Below are positions 5,772 to 14,145 of a stretch of DNA of 16,989 nt, piece by piece (positions within the stretch are counted from its first letter, which is position 1; each line of letters begins with the position of its first letter). Location: positions 1,961-18,949 of the forward strand of contig CALMOL010000054.1 in the NCBI GenBank assembly GCA_937871685.1, given 5' to 3'. This DNA comes from an uncultured Verrucomicrobiota bacterium (GTDB lineage Bacteria > Verrucomicrobiota > Verrucomicrobiia > Chthoniobacterales > SZAS-18). A program made the translations under genes and the position numbers. A model generated the notes under the pieces. The model was not told the origin of the DNA. It made no database searches and saw only the letters and a list, made by a program, of their open reading frames with translations.

Positions 5772-8009
5772 TCAGAACGCCACGCCGAAGGAGATGTGCA
5801 GGGCGCCGCTGGACTCGCCGCGCTTGGGCGACGGGTTGATGCCGTAGTCCACGCGCAGCGGGCCGACGGGCGTCTGGTAGCGCACGCCGGCGCCGATGGC
5901 CTCGCGCAGGCCGCTGAAGGTCGGCGTGGGCGAGCGCGAGAGGTTTCCCGCGTCGAAGAACACCGCGCCGCGGAGCTGGCCGACGATGGGGATGCCCAGC
6001 TCGGCGTTGAAGGTCGTGTAGGAGAGGCCGCCGACGAACTTGTCGGTGAGGGGATCGCGTGGGCCCAGCTCGCGCTCGGCGAAGGAACGCACGGTGGTGG
6101 AACCGCCGGAGAAGAAGCGCTCGTCGATGGGCACGTCGCGCCGGCTGCCGGCCAGCGGCACCAGCGAGCCCTGGCGGATGCCGACCGCGAGGGAAAATTT
6201 CTTCGGCAACGGCAGGTAGTAAGTCAGGCGCCAGGTGGAGCGCACGTAATCGGTATCGCCCAGCAGCCCGGGCGCAGCCTCCACGGAGGCGTTTGCCGCT
6301 ATCCCGCGCATCGGGATCACGGGTGAGTCGCGCAGGTCCAGCGACACGCTCGCGCCGGCGGAGCCGACGAAATAGGAAGTCGGGCCTGCCTCGGCCGGCG
6401 ACACCTCCAGCTCCGAGATCTTGACCTTCCGGATCGACACGAAGCCGGCAACCTCCAGCTCCTTCGACAGCTTGCGGCTCAGCTCGAACTGGCCGCCCAC
6501 CTCCTCCTTCGTGTAGGAGTCGAGGTCGCGCTGGTTGATGCGCAGGCGCGTGCGGAACTGCCAGTCGGTCTCGAGGAAATGGCGGTCCTCGTAAAGGATC
6601 TCGCCGGCGATCGTGCGCGCGGAGTAATCGAGCCGGATCGCCCCCGTGCGACCAAGGCCGAAGAGGTTGCGGTCACGCAGTTCCACGCCGGCCAGCGGGC
6701 CGTCGTAGGTGGCGTAGCCGAGCGAGAAGCCGACCTCGCGCGCCTTGCCCTCCTTGATGTCCACGTCGAGGCGCAGCGTGCCGTCGGGCTGCGGCTTGAC
6801 CGAGAGGCCGCGGAAGAGACCCGTGCGAATCTCTTCCTGGAACACGCCGTCGATGCCGGCGGGGTCGTAGGGCTTGCCCTGGAATTTCCGGAAGCGATTG
6901 ACGACGTATTGCGGGTTGAGTCGGTCGGTGCCGCTCACGCGGATGTCGCCCACGATCCACACGGGGCCCGGATTGGCGACGAGGCGGACCGGGACGACGG
7001 CGCCGCGATTGCGGTAGCGCCGGTAGGGCGCCTCCACGGAAACCTTGGCGGTGAAATGGCCGCGACGCTTGAGCCAGTCCTCGACGCGCTTGGCCATGGC
7101 GTCCGCCCCACCGGGCGTGAAGGGCTCCTTCGAGAATTCGGCGAGGCCGCGGTCGAGCGAGGGCTTGGAGTCGTCCGGCACGCGCTGCTGGAGGATCACC
7201 TCGCGCAGGAAGTTGGCGCGCGGCGGCGCGAGATCTTTTGGGGAGAGCGGCGGCAGGCCGACGATCGCGATGGGACCGTAACGGTATTGAACCCCCTCGC
7301 GCACCGAAACGCGCACGTCCACGACCGGCGGCGGGGGTGGAGTTCCCGGCGCGGCGGGCGCCACACGGCGCGGGCGCAGCGTGGGCGCGGCGACCACGGC
7401 GTCGAGGAATCCCTCGGAAGCGTAGTAGGAGCGCAGGTTCTCGGCGCCGCCGTCGAGATCCTGCTTCACGAAGGGAAGCTGCGGCGCGTTCTTGGGCACG
7501 CGCGAGCGGGTGGGGCCGAGGAAGTATTCGCGCAGCTTGTCGGCGGGCAGCCGGCGCGCGCCGGGGAAGGAAACGTCGCCGAGCTTGATGGCCGGCCCCT
7601 CGCTGACCGTGAGCCGGAGACGACCACCACCGACGATCGCGTAGGCCACCGAGACGCGCGGGAAGCCGCGCTTGCGGTAGAACAGCTCGGCGAAGAACGC
7701 GGCGTCGTCCGCGTTGGCCGGCGTGACGCCCTCGCGCCCGATGGACTCGGCCGGCTCGGCGAGGGCGTTGCGCACGTCCGCCTCGTTGAGGGATTTCACG
7801 CCGACGAGCTCGATGCGGTCGGTGGCGTTCTGCGCGGCGGCGTTCTCGGCGGGCTTCGGAGCGCGCGTCGGTTCCGCAGCGGCGGCCTGCGGGCCGCGCT
7901 GGGCCTGGGCAGCGGCTCCGAGCGGCGCAAGCAGCAGGCCAGCGAGCAATGCCATCGCCTGGAGGCGCGGCCAAGCAAAATGCCCGTTGGTTGATTGTAG
8001 AATCGTCAC
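5772..8009 (-). CDS. tamA: Omp85-family outer-membrane protein, TamA/BamA-like
   Basis: This 745-residue outer-membrane protein begins with a signal sequence (hydrophobic core MALLAGLLLAPLGAAAQAQ around residues 19-37) and continues with several POTRA modules to about residue 420. A 16-strand-type D15/Omp85 barrel follows. Barrel signatures are RFFSGGSTTVRSF (631-643, the lid-loop motif, with VRSF where VRGF/Y is usual), AVFFDAGN, and GVRYQTPVGPLRVDYG near the end. The last residue is Phe (HISFGVAF), the typical signal for recognition by the BAM complex. A Pro-rich insert (PAAPGTPPPPP) lies in one POTRA module. It stands 16 bp downstream of tamB on the same strand, which favours a TamA role over BamA. 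The GTG at 8009 is used as start; the ATG at 7955 is an alternative that loses the only basic residue of the signal n-region. Confidence 0.9.
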   Translation of the reverse strand: MTILQSTNGHFAWPRLQAMALLAGLLLAPLGAAAQAQRGPQAAAAEPTRAPKPAENAAAQNATDRIELVGVKSLNEADVRNALAEPAESIGREGVTPANADDAAFFAELFYRKRGFPRVSVAYAIVGGGRLRLTVSEGPAIKLGDVSFPGARRLPADKLREYFLGPTRSRVPKNAPQLPFVKQDLDGGAENLRSYYASEGFLDAVVAAPTLRPRRVAPAAPGTPPPPPVVDVRVSVREGVQYRYGPIAIVGLPPLSPKDLAPPRANFLREVILQQRVPDDSKPSLDRGLAEFSKEPFTPGGADAMAKRVEDWLKRRGHFTAKVSVEAPYRRYRNRGAVVPVRLVANPGPVWIVGDIRVSGTDRLNPQYVVNRFRKFQGKPYDPAGIDGVFQEEIRTGLFRGLSVKPQPDGTLRLDVDIKEGKAREVGFSLGYATYDGPLAGVELRDRNLFGLGRTGAIRLDYSARTIAGEILYEDRHFLETDWQFRTRLRINQRDLDSYTKEEVGGQFELSRKLSKELEVAGFVSIRKVKISELEVSPAEAGPTSYFVGSAGASVSLDLRDSPVIPMRGIAANASVEAAPGLLGDTDYVRSTWRLTYYLPLPKKFSLAVGIRQGSLVPLAGSRRDVPIDERFFSGGSTTVRSFAERELGPRDPLTDKFVGGLSYTTFNAELGIPIVGQLRGAVFFDAGNLSRSPTPTFSGLREAIGAGVRYQTPVGPLRVDYGINPSPKRGESSGALHISFGVAF

Positions 8010-8025
8010 GCCACGGAGATGGGTT

Positions 8026-11000
8026 TCACCGGAAGCGCAGCAGGTATTTCACCTTGCCGCGGAAGTTGCCGTCCTGGGAGAAGTCGCTCGTGACCACCAC
8101 GCGGTCGCTCACGCGGTAGCGGGCCTCCACCCCCTGCGCGCCGGTCTTCGGGTCGGCGCCGGTCAGGTCGAAGTCGAAGCGGTCGAACACGCCGTCGTCG
8201 GTGTCCTTCGTCTTCGGCTTGAAGACCTTGCGATAAAGCTCCTGGATCGCCAAGGACGCGGCGCGGCCGGCCAGCAGCTCGGAATTGCCGCGCAGCTCGT
8301 CGAGCGTCACGCCGGTGGCCAGCAGCGTGAGGATCTGCTCCTGCGCGAGCGGCGGCTCGCTCGTGAAGATCGTCTTCGGGTCGTTGGCGCGGCCATACAC
8401 GGTGACGTTCACGGTGCGGCCGCGAATCTCGGACACGCCGTTGAGGTTGAGCACCGGATTAAGCGGCTCGTCGGGCGTGAAATTGATCTGCCCCTCGGCG
8501 AACTCCAGGCGCGAGAAGGGCAGGCGCGCGGTGAGGTTCGACACGACCACGGTGCCCTCCAGGCGCGGGTTGGCGCCGGTGCCGCCCACGCGCAGGTCCA
8601 CCACGGCGGAGCCGTTGGCGAGATTGCCGCGGACGCGGAAGGGATCCTCGGTCTTGATCGTGAGGTCGAACTTCCAGTCGCGCAGCGGCGGCGTGCTCAC
8701 GCCGATGCCGGAGCCGGTGGAGCGCGGCTTGGGCACGGGCGGCGCGCTCGGCGGCGGCTTCGGCTGGCCGGGCAGCGTGAGCGGGAGAATCTCCACGTCC
8801 TTGAGGAAGCGGCTCTTCGTCAGCCCGATCCGGCCGCTCACGGTGGCGGCGGCCAGCGGGCCGCTCACGCGCACGTCGGCGTTGGCGCGCACGAGCAGCG
8901 AGTCATCGCGGGCAAGGAGGAAGTCCTTGGCGCGCGCCGTGAAGTCGAGGCCGATGGCCTTGGCGTTGGAAAGGTCGGCGCGGCCCGAGAGCGAGAATTG
9001 CCCGCCGGCCGCCTCGCCCGAGAGCGTCTCGATGCGCGCCTCGCGCTCGGAGAAGGCGGCGCGCAGGCGCACGTTGCGCAGGGCGGGCGCGGCCTCGTTT
9101 TCCAGGCGCGCGGCGGCGATGTCAGCCGTGGCGGTGCCGCGGGGCTCGGGCTTGGCGAGCGTGCCGCCGATGTCGATGTCCGCCGCGGCGGTGCCCTGGA
9201 GGTAGCGCACGCCGGGGATCAGGCCGGTCACGCCGCCGAGCGAGGAAGCAGGCAGCTTGATGGACGCGCGCAACGGGGCATTGAGATCCAGCGGCGCGCC
9301 GGCAATGACCTTTCCAAGGTTGATCGGCGTCTCGGCCTGAATGGTGAGCGGCTGAAGCGGTGGCTGGCGCACCACGCCGGTGACGGCAACCTTCGATCCG
9401 CGCGCGGTCACGGCGATGTCGGCATCCGCGGGGCCGAGCTTGGGGGGCGCGGCGGCGGCCTTGGCGGCGCGGAGCTGCGCGGAAAGGTCCAGCTGCGGGT
9501 CGGCCAGCGAGCCGGCGGCGGTGAGCGCGAGGCCGAGGTTGCCCGAGACGGGCGGGGCGCCCTTTTGGCCGGCGGCGGACCAGAGCGCGGCGAGCGGCAG
9601 CGGCTGAAGCGTGCCGAGGCGCACGTCGAGAGGCTTGTCGGACGGAAGCTTGAGCGCGGCGAAGTCGAAGGGCACGCGCACGCGGCCGGTGAGGAGCGTG
9701 TCGGCGCCGCGCGTGAGCGCGAGCGGATCGACGGTGATCGAGGAGGCGGGCTCCTCGGCGCGCACGACGGCCTTCAACTCGAAGCCACGCGCGCGCACCG
9801 CGAGCACGGGCACATTCACCAGTCCGCCGCCGTGGGTGGCCTCGATGTCGGCCTCGATGGGGCCCTCGGCGCCAAACTTCAGTCCGCGCACGGAAACGGA
9901 GCCGCCGCCGATCAGCGCGCGGAGGATCTCGGCGAAGTTCACCGAGTCCGCGCGGCCTTCGATCTTCCACGCGAGCCGGGCGGCGCCTTCGAGGGGGTCT
10001 TTCACGCCGGCCGCGGCGAGGAGCGATTGAAACGAGGAAAGCCGCGCCAACTCCATGGCCACGTCGAGCCGGTAATCGCGCGCGCCGGTCAGCCGGGCGT
10101 AGCCGCCGAGGCCGATGCGGTTGAGCGAGTTGAGCCGCACCTCGCCGGACTCGATCCACGCGAGGTCGCCGTTGGCGGCGGCGCGGATGTCCACGGCCTC
10201 CACGGTCGCGGCGACGCCGGGCGCGGAAAGATTCGCGCCCTCCAGCGCGAGCGTGCCGTCAGCCTTCTGCCCGTCCCACTTCCCCTTGACCGCGACCTTC
10301 GCCGCGCCGAGCACCGACGGCGTCTGGCCGGCAAGCGAGAGCTGGCCGAGGTCCGGCGCATCAATGAGCACGTCGGCCGAGCCCGTGATGGCGGCCAGCA
10401 GCGCCGGGGTCTCGGCGGGAAACTGTTCCGGCAGCCGCGCCGTGCCGGAAAGGGCGACCGAATTGCGCGCGCGGCGGACGTTCAGCCGCTCGACCTGGAG
10501 ATCGCGGCCGTTGAGGCGCAACGCGGCGTCGAAGGCGTCCAGGCCCACTCCGGCGGCGGCCGGCTGGTCGAGCGTCGCGGTGGTCTCGACGGCCAGCCCC
10601 TCGTGCCACGGGCGCGCCGGGGCGTCCGGCGCCTGGTTGAGCGCGAAGGGCGCGGTGCCGCGGACGCGGACCACGGCGCGCGGCAGCGTGGTCTCTCCAG
10701 GCGCGCGGAGCTGCGAGACGGTGGCATTGACTTCGAAATCGGAAAGCGTGTCGGAGCCCTCGTGCGGCGTCAGGACCAGCGTGGCGCGGTCGAGCGCGCC
10801 CCCGAGGGCTTCGAGGCCAGCGGGAATGTCACCCGCGAGGAGCGCGCGCGGCCACGTCACCGGCAGCCCGCTCACCTCCACGTCGGCGCGGAGGCGTGGC
10901 TTCGGCGTGTCGGCCTTCTCCAACTCTGACTTGAACGTGAGCGCGCCGCCGAGCAGATGGCCCGTGCCGTTCACGAGCCAGCGGCCGGCCCCGGACTGCG

Positions 11001-11709
11001 AAAGATCGGCGCGCAGGCGCTCCAGGCTGCCGACCCCGCCGAGCTTGAGCGCGGTGAGCTCCAGCACGCGGTCGTGGAGCGCCACGGTGCCCTCGACGTT
11101 CTCGAAGGGCTGCAAGCCTGGCACGAGGAGCTTCCGCGCGCGCAGCACGCCGTCGTCGCGACCGTTCTGCACGGAAAGGTCGAGGCCCTCCAGCGCGAGG
11201 CCGCCGCGTAGAACGAGGTTCACGTTCTTCAGTTCCAGCGCAGCCGAGGGAATCGGCGGCGAGGACAGGAACGGAGCGGCCGGGTTGAAGGGCGAGGGCG
11301 CGACCTTCGCGGGGTCGAGCACGATGGTGGCGTCCTGCACGCGCACCGACCGGATGCCCGTGTCGATCCGGCCGCGCACCAAGTCCCAAAGCGAATAATC
11401 CACCGCGATCGAGCCAATCTGCGCCTTCTCCAGCGGCGAGGCCGCGGCGCCGGCGGCGGGCGCGACGCCGATCTTGTCGATGCGCAACCCGCTCCAGATG
11501 GAGCCGGACGGGTTGAACTCCAGCGCGAGGCCAGCCTTCTGCGCGTATCCCGGCGCGTAGCGGCGCGCGAGAAAAAAGACGATGGGATTCGCGAAGACCA
11601 GGAGCAGCGCCAGCAGCAGGACCAGGACGCCGGCCGACCACGCGAGCACGCGGAGCCAGCGCCGCCGGCGTGGGGCGGTGGCTTTCTCGGCTGGATCAGT
11701 TTCGGACAC
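8026..11709 (-). CDS. tamB: TamB-family (DUF490) translocation/assembly module protein
   Basis: TamB-type proteins are anchored in the inner membrane, cross the periplasm as a long hydrophobic beta-taco groove and work with an Omp85 partner; members are linked to outer-membrane protein assembly and to phospholipid transport. This one has about 1,227 residues. A basic stretch (PRRRRWLRV) precedes one membrane helix (VLAWSAGVLVLLLALLLVF). A long region of repeated beta strands follows, then a Pro-rich linker (PGQPKPPPSAPPVPKPRSTG). The C-terminal DUF490 domain closes the protein, with SRLEFAEGQINFTP, FTSEPPLAQEQILTLLATG and the final GKVKYLLRFR. The GTG at 11709 is chosen because it puts the basic patch and membrane helix close to the N-terminus; a GTG at 11775 would add 22 low-complexity residues. 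mutY lies upstream on the same strand and tamA immediately downstream, probably co-transcribed with tamB. Confidence 0.93.
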   Translation of the reverse strand: MSETDPAEKATAPRRRRWLRVLAWSAGVLVLLLALLLVFANPIVFFLARRYAPGYAQKAGLALEFNPSGSIWSGLRIDKIGVAPAAGAAASPLEKAQIGSIAVDYSLWDLVRGRIDTGIRSVRVQDATIVLDPAKVAPSPFNPAAPFLSSPPIPSAALELKNVNLVLRGGLALEGLDLSVQNGRDDGVLRARKLLVPGLQPFENVEGTVALHDRVLELTALKLGGVGSLERLRADLSQSGAGRWLVNGTGHLLGGALTFKSELEKADTPKPRLRADVEVSGLPVTWPRALLAGDIPAGLEALGGALDRATLVLTPHEGSDTLSDFEVNATVSQLRAPGETTLPRAVVRVRGTAPFALNQAPDAPARPWHEGLAVETTATLDQPAAAGVGLDAFDAALRLNGRDLQVERLNVRRARNSVALSGTARLPEQFPAETPALLAAITGSADVLIDAPDLGQLSLAGQTPSVLGAAKVAVKGKWDGQKADGTLALEGANLSAPGVAATVEAVDIRAAANGDLAWIESGEVRLNSLNRIGLGGYARLTGARDYRLDVAMELARLSSFQSLLAAAGVKDPLEGAARLAWKIEGRADSVNFAEILRALIGGGSVSVRGLKFGAEGPIEADIEATHGGGLVNVPVLAVRARGFELKAVVRAEEPASSITVDPLALTRGADTLLTGRVRVPFDFAALKLPSDKPLDVRLGTLQPLPLAALWSAAGQKGAPPVSGNLGLALTAAGSLADPQLDLSAQLRAAKAAAAPPKLGPADADIAVTARGSKVAVTGVVRQPPLQPLTIQAETPINLGKVIAGAPLDLNAPLRASIKLPASSLGGVTGLIPGVRYLQGTAAADIDIGGTLAKPEPRGTATADIAAARLENEAAPALRNVRLRAAFSEREARIETLSGEAAGGQFSLSGRADLSNAKAIGLDFTARAKDFLLARDDSLLVRANADVRVSGPLAAATVSGRIGLTKSRFLKDVEILPLTLPGQPKPPPSAPPVPKPRSTGSGIGVSTPPLRDWKFDLTIKTEDPFRVRGNLANGSAVVDLRVGGTGANPRLEGTVVVSNLTARLPFSRLEFAEGQINFTPDEPLNPVLNLNGVSEIRGRTVNVTVYGRANDPKTIFTSEPPLAQEQILTLLATGVTLDELRGNSELLAGRAASLAIQELYRKVFKPKTKDTDDGVFDRFDFDLTGADPKTGAQGVEARYRVSDRVVVTSDFSQDGNFRGKVKYLLRFR

Positions 11710-11826
11710 GGCGAAAACGGACGCGGAAGAAGCCGGAGCTAGCCGCGAAGGGCAACGTCTATGACCAACGTGCACAGCATTAGAGAGACGCGCCCCCCTG
11801 AGAACATGCGTCCCCCGATGGCGGCC

Positions 11827-12876
11827 TCAGGCCTCCGGCGCAGGTGCCCCCGGCTGAAGCAGGCGCTCCATCATCCGCCGGTGCGGCGAGGTCATCGCCG
11901 CCGCGGCCAAGGCATCGCTCGCCATCCACGCCTGGCCCTCGCGAAGCGCACGGGGCGGACGCGCGGCGAAGACCCGCAGCGTCACGCGGTGATGGGTGAA
12001 TGGATATGTCGCCGTCGCCAGCGGCGGCTGGCCCGCGGCCGGCGAGCGCCCGAGCAGCGGCAGCCGCCACAGCCCCTTCCACCGCGGCCCGCGCGATTGC
12101 TCCAGCAGCACCCGGTCGCCGGAGCGAATCCAGCCGCAGTTCTCCGTCAGCTCCACCACCCGACGGCGCGGACGCTTCACCGGCCGCCGGGCCTGCGTGC
12201 CGCGCGCATAAGCGGCGCACCAGCGGCGCACCGGGCACAGCAGGCAGGGCGGCTCGCCGGGCCGGCAGAGCACCGCGCCGAGCTCCATCAGCGCCGCGTT
12301 GTGCTCGCGCGCGATTTCACCGTCGGCGGGCAGCAGGCGCTCGGCCTCCGCCCACAGCGCGCGCAGTCCCGCCGGCGCATCCACCGGCTCGGCGAGGTTC
12401 ATCAGGCGCGCGAGGACGCGCGCCACGTTCGCGTCCACCAGCGGCGCGCGGAGTCCGAAGGCAAAGGACGCCACCGCGCCCGCCGTGTAGTCGCCCACGC
12501 CCGGCAGCGCGCGGATCACCGTCCAGTCCGCCGGCAGCTTCCCGTCTGGCCGCGCCGCCACCGCTTGCGCCGCGCGGTGGAGGTTCCGCGCCCGCGCGTA
12601 GTAGCCCAGGCCCTCCCAATGCTTGAGCACCTCCGCCTCGGGCGCGCCCGCGAGCGCCGTCCAGTCGGGGAAGCGACGCAGCCACCGCTCGAAATATGGG
12701 ATCACCGTCGCCACCTGCGTCTGTTGGAGCATCAGCTCGGAGACGAGGGTCGCGTAGGGATCGCGCGTGCGCCGCCACGGCAGGTCGCGCGCGTTGCCCG
12801 CAAACCACTCCCGCAGCGCATCAGAAAGCCCCGCCAGGGCGGCCGGCGGGGAGGGAATCGAAGGCGTGGAAACCAT
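11827..12876 (-). CDS. mutY: A/G-specific adenine DNA glycosylase MutY
   Basis: MutY removes adenine mispaired with 8-oxoguanine. The 349-residue protein shows the HhH-GPD fold: catalytic Glu E47 in SELMLQQTQV, WEGLGYYARARN (87-99), the helix-hairpin-helix LPGVGDYTAGAV (124-135) and the catalytic Asp D148 in VDANVARVLAR. E47 to D148 is 101 residues, the same as E37 to D138 in the E. coli enzyme. A [4Fe-4S] cluster motif C-x6-C-x2-C-x5-C is complete (C204, C211, C214, C220). The C-terminal NUDIX-like 8-oxoG recognition domain contains WKGLWRLPLLG and FTHHRVTLRVF. The start is the ATG at 12876; a longer frame to 13071 would overlap the divergent rnhC and a dispersed repeat, and is rejected. It is divergent from rnhC and precedes tamB. 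Confidence 0.97.
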   Translation of the reverse strand: MVSTPSIPSPPAALAGLSDALREWFAGNARDLPWRRTRDPYATLVSELMLQQTQVATVIPYFERWLRRFPDWTALAGAPEAEVLKHWEGLGYYARARNLHRAAQAVAARPDGKLPADWTVIRALPGVGDYTAGAVASFAFGLRAPLVDANVARVLARLMNLAEPVDAPAGLRALWAEAERLLPADGEIAREHNAALMELGAVLCRPGEPPCLLCPVRRWCAAYARGTQARRPVKRPRRRVVELTENCGWIRSGDRVLLEQSRGPRWKGLWRLPLLGRSPAAGQPPLATATYPFTHHRVTLRVFAARPPRALREGQAWMASDALAAAAMTSPHRRMMERLLQPGAPAPEA

Positions 12877-12897
12877 GAACGAGCCCAATCTACTCAT

Positions 12898-12923
12898 CCT
12901 CTGCGCCCTCTGCGTCTCTGCGG
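12898..12923. repeat. CTCTGCG-rich dispersed repeat
   Basis: On the plus strand three CTCTGCG heptamers occur at 12899, 12908 and 12916 (9- and 8-bp steps); the minus strand reads CCGCAGAGACGCAGAGGGCG followed by CAGAGG. From memory, closely similar GCAGAGACGCAGAGG sequences are scattered between genes in many bacteria, often translated by mistake as short peptides such as ETQR. It sits in the gap between the divergent mutY and rnhC starts and shows that longer starts for either gene would read through a repeat. Confidence 0.6.
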
Positions 12924-12964
12924 CACCTTTCCCCGCCGATCTCCGCATGGCACCGTGCGCGCCC

Positions 12965-13939
12965 ATGCCGGACCCCATCTCCCACACCGCGCCGCTCACG
13001 CTCGCGCAAGCCGACAAGCTCCGCGCGCTGCTGGGCGAGCGCGGCTGGCATTTCATCCCGAAGGAGCACACGCTCTACGCCGCCGAAAAGAAGCCCGAGA
13101 AGGTGAACGTGGCGGTGTATGCCAAGGGCCCGAAGGTGCTCGTCCAGGGCAAGGGAACCGGCGATTTCCTTCGCTTCATCCTTGAGCCGGAGATTCTCGG
13201 CGCGGCCCAGCTCGGCTACGAGGAGGATCTGCACCCGGAAATGTTCGAGCCGCACATCGGCGTGGACGAGAGCGGCAAGGGCGACTTCTTCGGCCCGCTC
13301 GTGATCGCTGGTGCCTACGTGAACCCCGGCACCGTGCGTGCCCTGCGGGAGGAAGGCGTGCGCGACTCGAAGGCCGTGACCAGCGACGCCGCCATCCGCC
13401 GCCTCGCCGAGGTGGTGCGCGAGGCCCCCGGCATCGCGTGGGACGTGATCCTCGTCGGCCCGGCGAAATACAACGTTCTCTACAAGAAGTTCGGCAACTT
13501 GAACCGCCTCCTCGCCTGGGGCCACGCGCGCGTGATCGAGAACCTCGCCGCGCAGCGCCCGACCTGCCCGCGCGCGCTCTCGGACCAGTTCGCCGATCCC
13601 TCGCTGATCCGCCGCGCGCTCGGCGACCGCGCTCCCGGCATCACGCTGGAATCCCGCACCAAGGCCGAGTCCGATCCCGCCGTGGCCGCGGCTTCGATCC
13701 TCGCCCGCGAGGCGTTCGTTGACTGGATGGATCGTCACGGCGAGAGCCTGGGCCTTGGCGGCGCCCTTCCCCGCGGCGCCTCGGCGCTCGTGAAGGAAGT
13801 GGCCGGCCGCCTCGTGCGGGAGCGCGGCCCCGAGGTGCTGCATGAGCACGCCAAGGTCCATTTTCGCACCGCGCACGACGTGGCGCCCGACCACTTCGAG
13901 GCCCCCGCGCCGCGCGAGTTCTCGCGGTGGAAGAAATGA
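12965..13939 (+). CDS. rnhC: Ribonuclease HIII
   Basis: RNase HIII cleaves the RNA strand of RNA-DNA hybrids. The 324-residue protein has the distinctive N-terminal TBP-like substrate-binding domain (VAVYAKGPKVLVQGKGTGDFL, 49-69) that separates HIII from HII. The catalytic domain follows, with GVDESGKGDFFGPLV (99-113), RDSKAV, LSDQFADP and ESDPAVAAASILAREAF. The active-site acids are D101, E102, D207 and D237, spaced like those of the Bacillus-type enzyme. The start is the ATG at 12965; ATGs at 12875 and 12947 would add residues encoded by the CTCTGCG-rich repeat or by unrelated sequence. No strong Shine-Dalgarno is visible at any of the three. It is divergent from mutY and is followed by a REPIN-like element before kynU. 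Confidence 0.96.
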   Translation: MPDPISHTAPLTLAQADKLRALLGERGWHFIPKEHTLYAAEKKPEKVNVAVYAKGPKVLVQGKGTGDFLRFILEPEILGAAQLGYEEDLHPEMFEPHIGVDESGKGDFFGPLVIAGAYVNPGTVRALREEGVRDSKAVTSDAAIRRLAEVVREAPGIAWDVILVGPAKYNVLYKKFGNLNRLLAWGHARVIENLAAQRPTCPRALSDQFADPSLIRRALGDRAPGITLESRTKAESDPAVAAASILAREAFVDWMDRHGESLGLGGALPRGASALVKEVAGRLVRERGPEVLHEHAKVHFRTAHDVAPDHFEAPAPREFSRWKK

Positions 13940-13945
13940 GGCGGC

Positions 13946-14133
13946 TTGCGGAAGATCCGGCGCGTTTTGGAGTGCGGGAGCTTGCTCCCGCTTTCCCGCC
14001 GCTCCGCCGGAACGCGCGTCCTCGAACCCGGAATCGGCGCTCCGCCTCCTCTTTCACGGCGCGGCTTGTGATGTGACCCGCAGGACAGCGGGAGCAAGCT
14101 CCCGCACTCCAAAACGTCCCAGACCTTCCGCAA
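13946..14133. repeat. REPIN-like inverted pair of hairpins, copy 2
   Basis: Two 47-bp arms, 13946-13992 and 14087-14133, are inverted copies. The inner 29 bp (13964-13992 and 14087-14115) match perfectly; the outer 18 bp have four mismatches. Each arm carries the stem GCGGGAGC-TT/AA-GCTCCCGC (13974-13991 and 14088-14105), identical to copy 1. The spacer is 94 bp and unlike the copy-1 spacer. The outer flanks (TTGCGGAAG, then GTTT before the core) also differ from those of copy 1, yet still pair with each other. It lies between rnhC and kynU, which are read in the same direction, so as RNA it could form a large branched hairpin after rnhC. Confidence 0.9.
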
Positions 14134-14145
14134 ACCTTCTCTCGA

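Noticed and set aside
6579..7994. A 471-codon plus-strand open frame opposite the Omp85 gene
   Set aside because: Antisense shadow of a gene with clear barrel motifs; composition rich in Arg, Gly, Val and His, with no domain pattern.
7714..10929. A very long plus-strand open frame (over 1,000 codons) opposite tamB and tamA
   Set aside because: It is antisense to two clearly recognised proteins, has low-complexity Arg/Gly/Ala/His composition and no recognisable domain. Codon bias in GC-rich genes on the other strand removes stops in this frame.
12877..13071. Upstream extension of mutY
   Set aside because: It would overlap the divergent rnhC coding region and pass through a dispersed repeat; the family alignment starts near the ATG at 12876.
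3749..14133. Repeated hairpin cores as a CRISPR array
   Set aside because: Only two inverted pairs about 10 kb apart, no regular spacing, and no cas genes.
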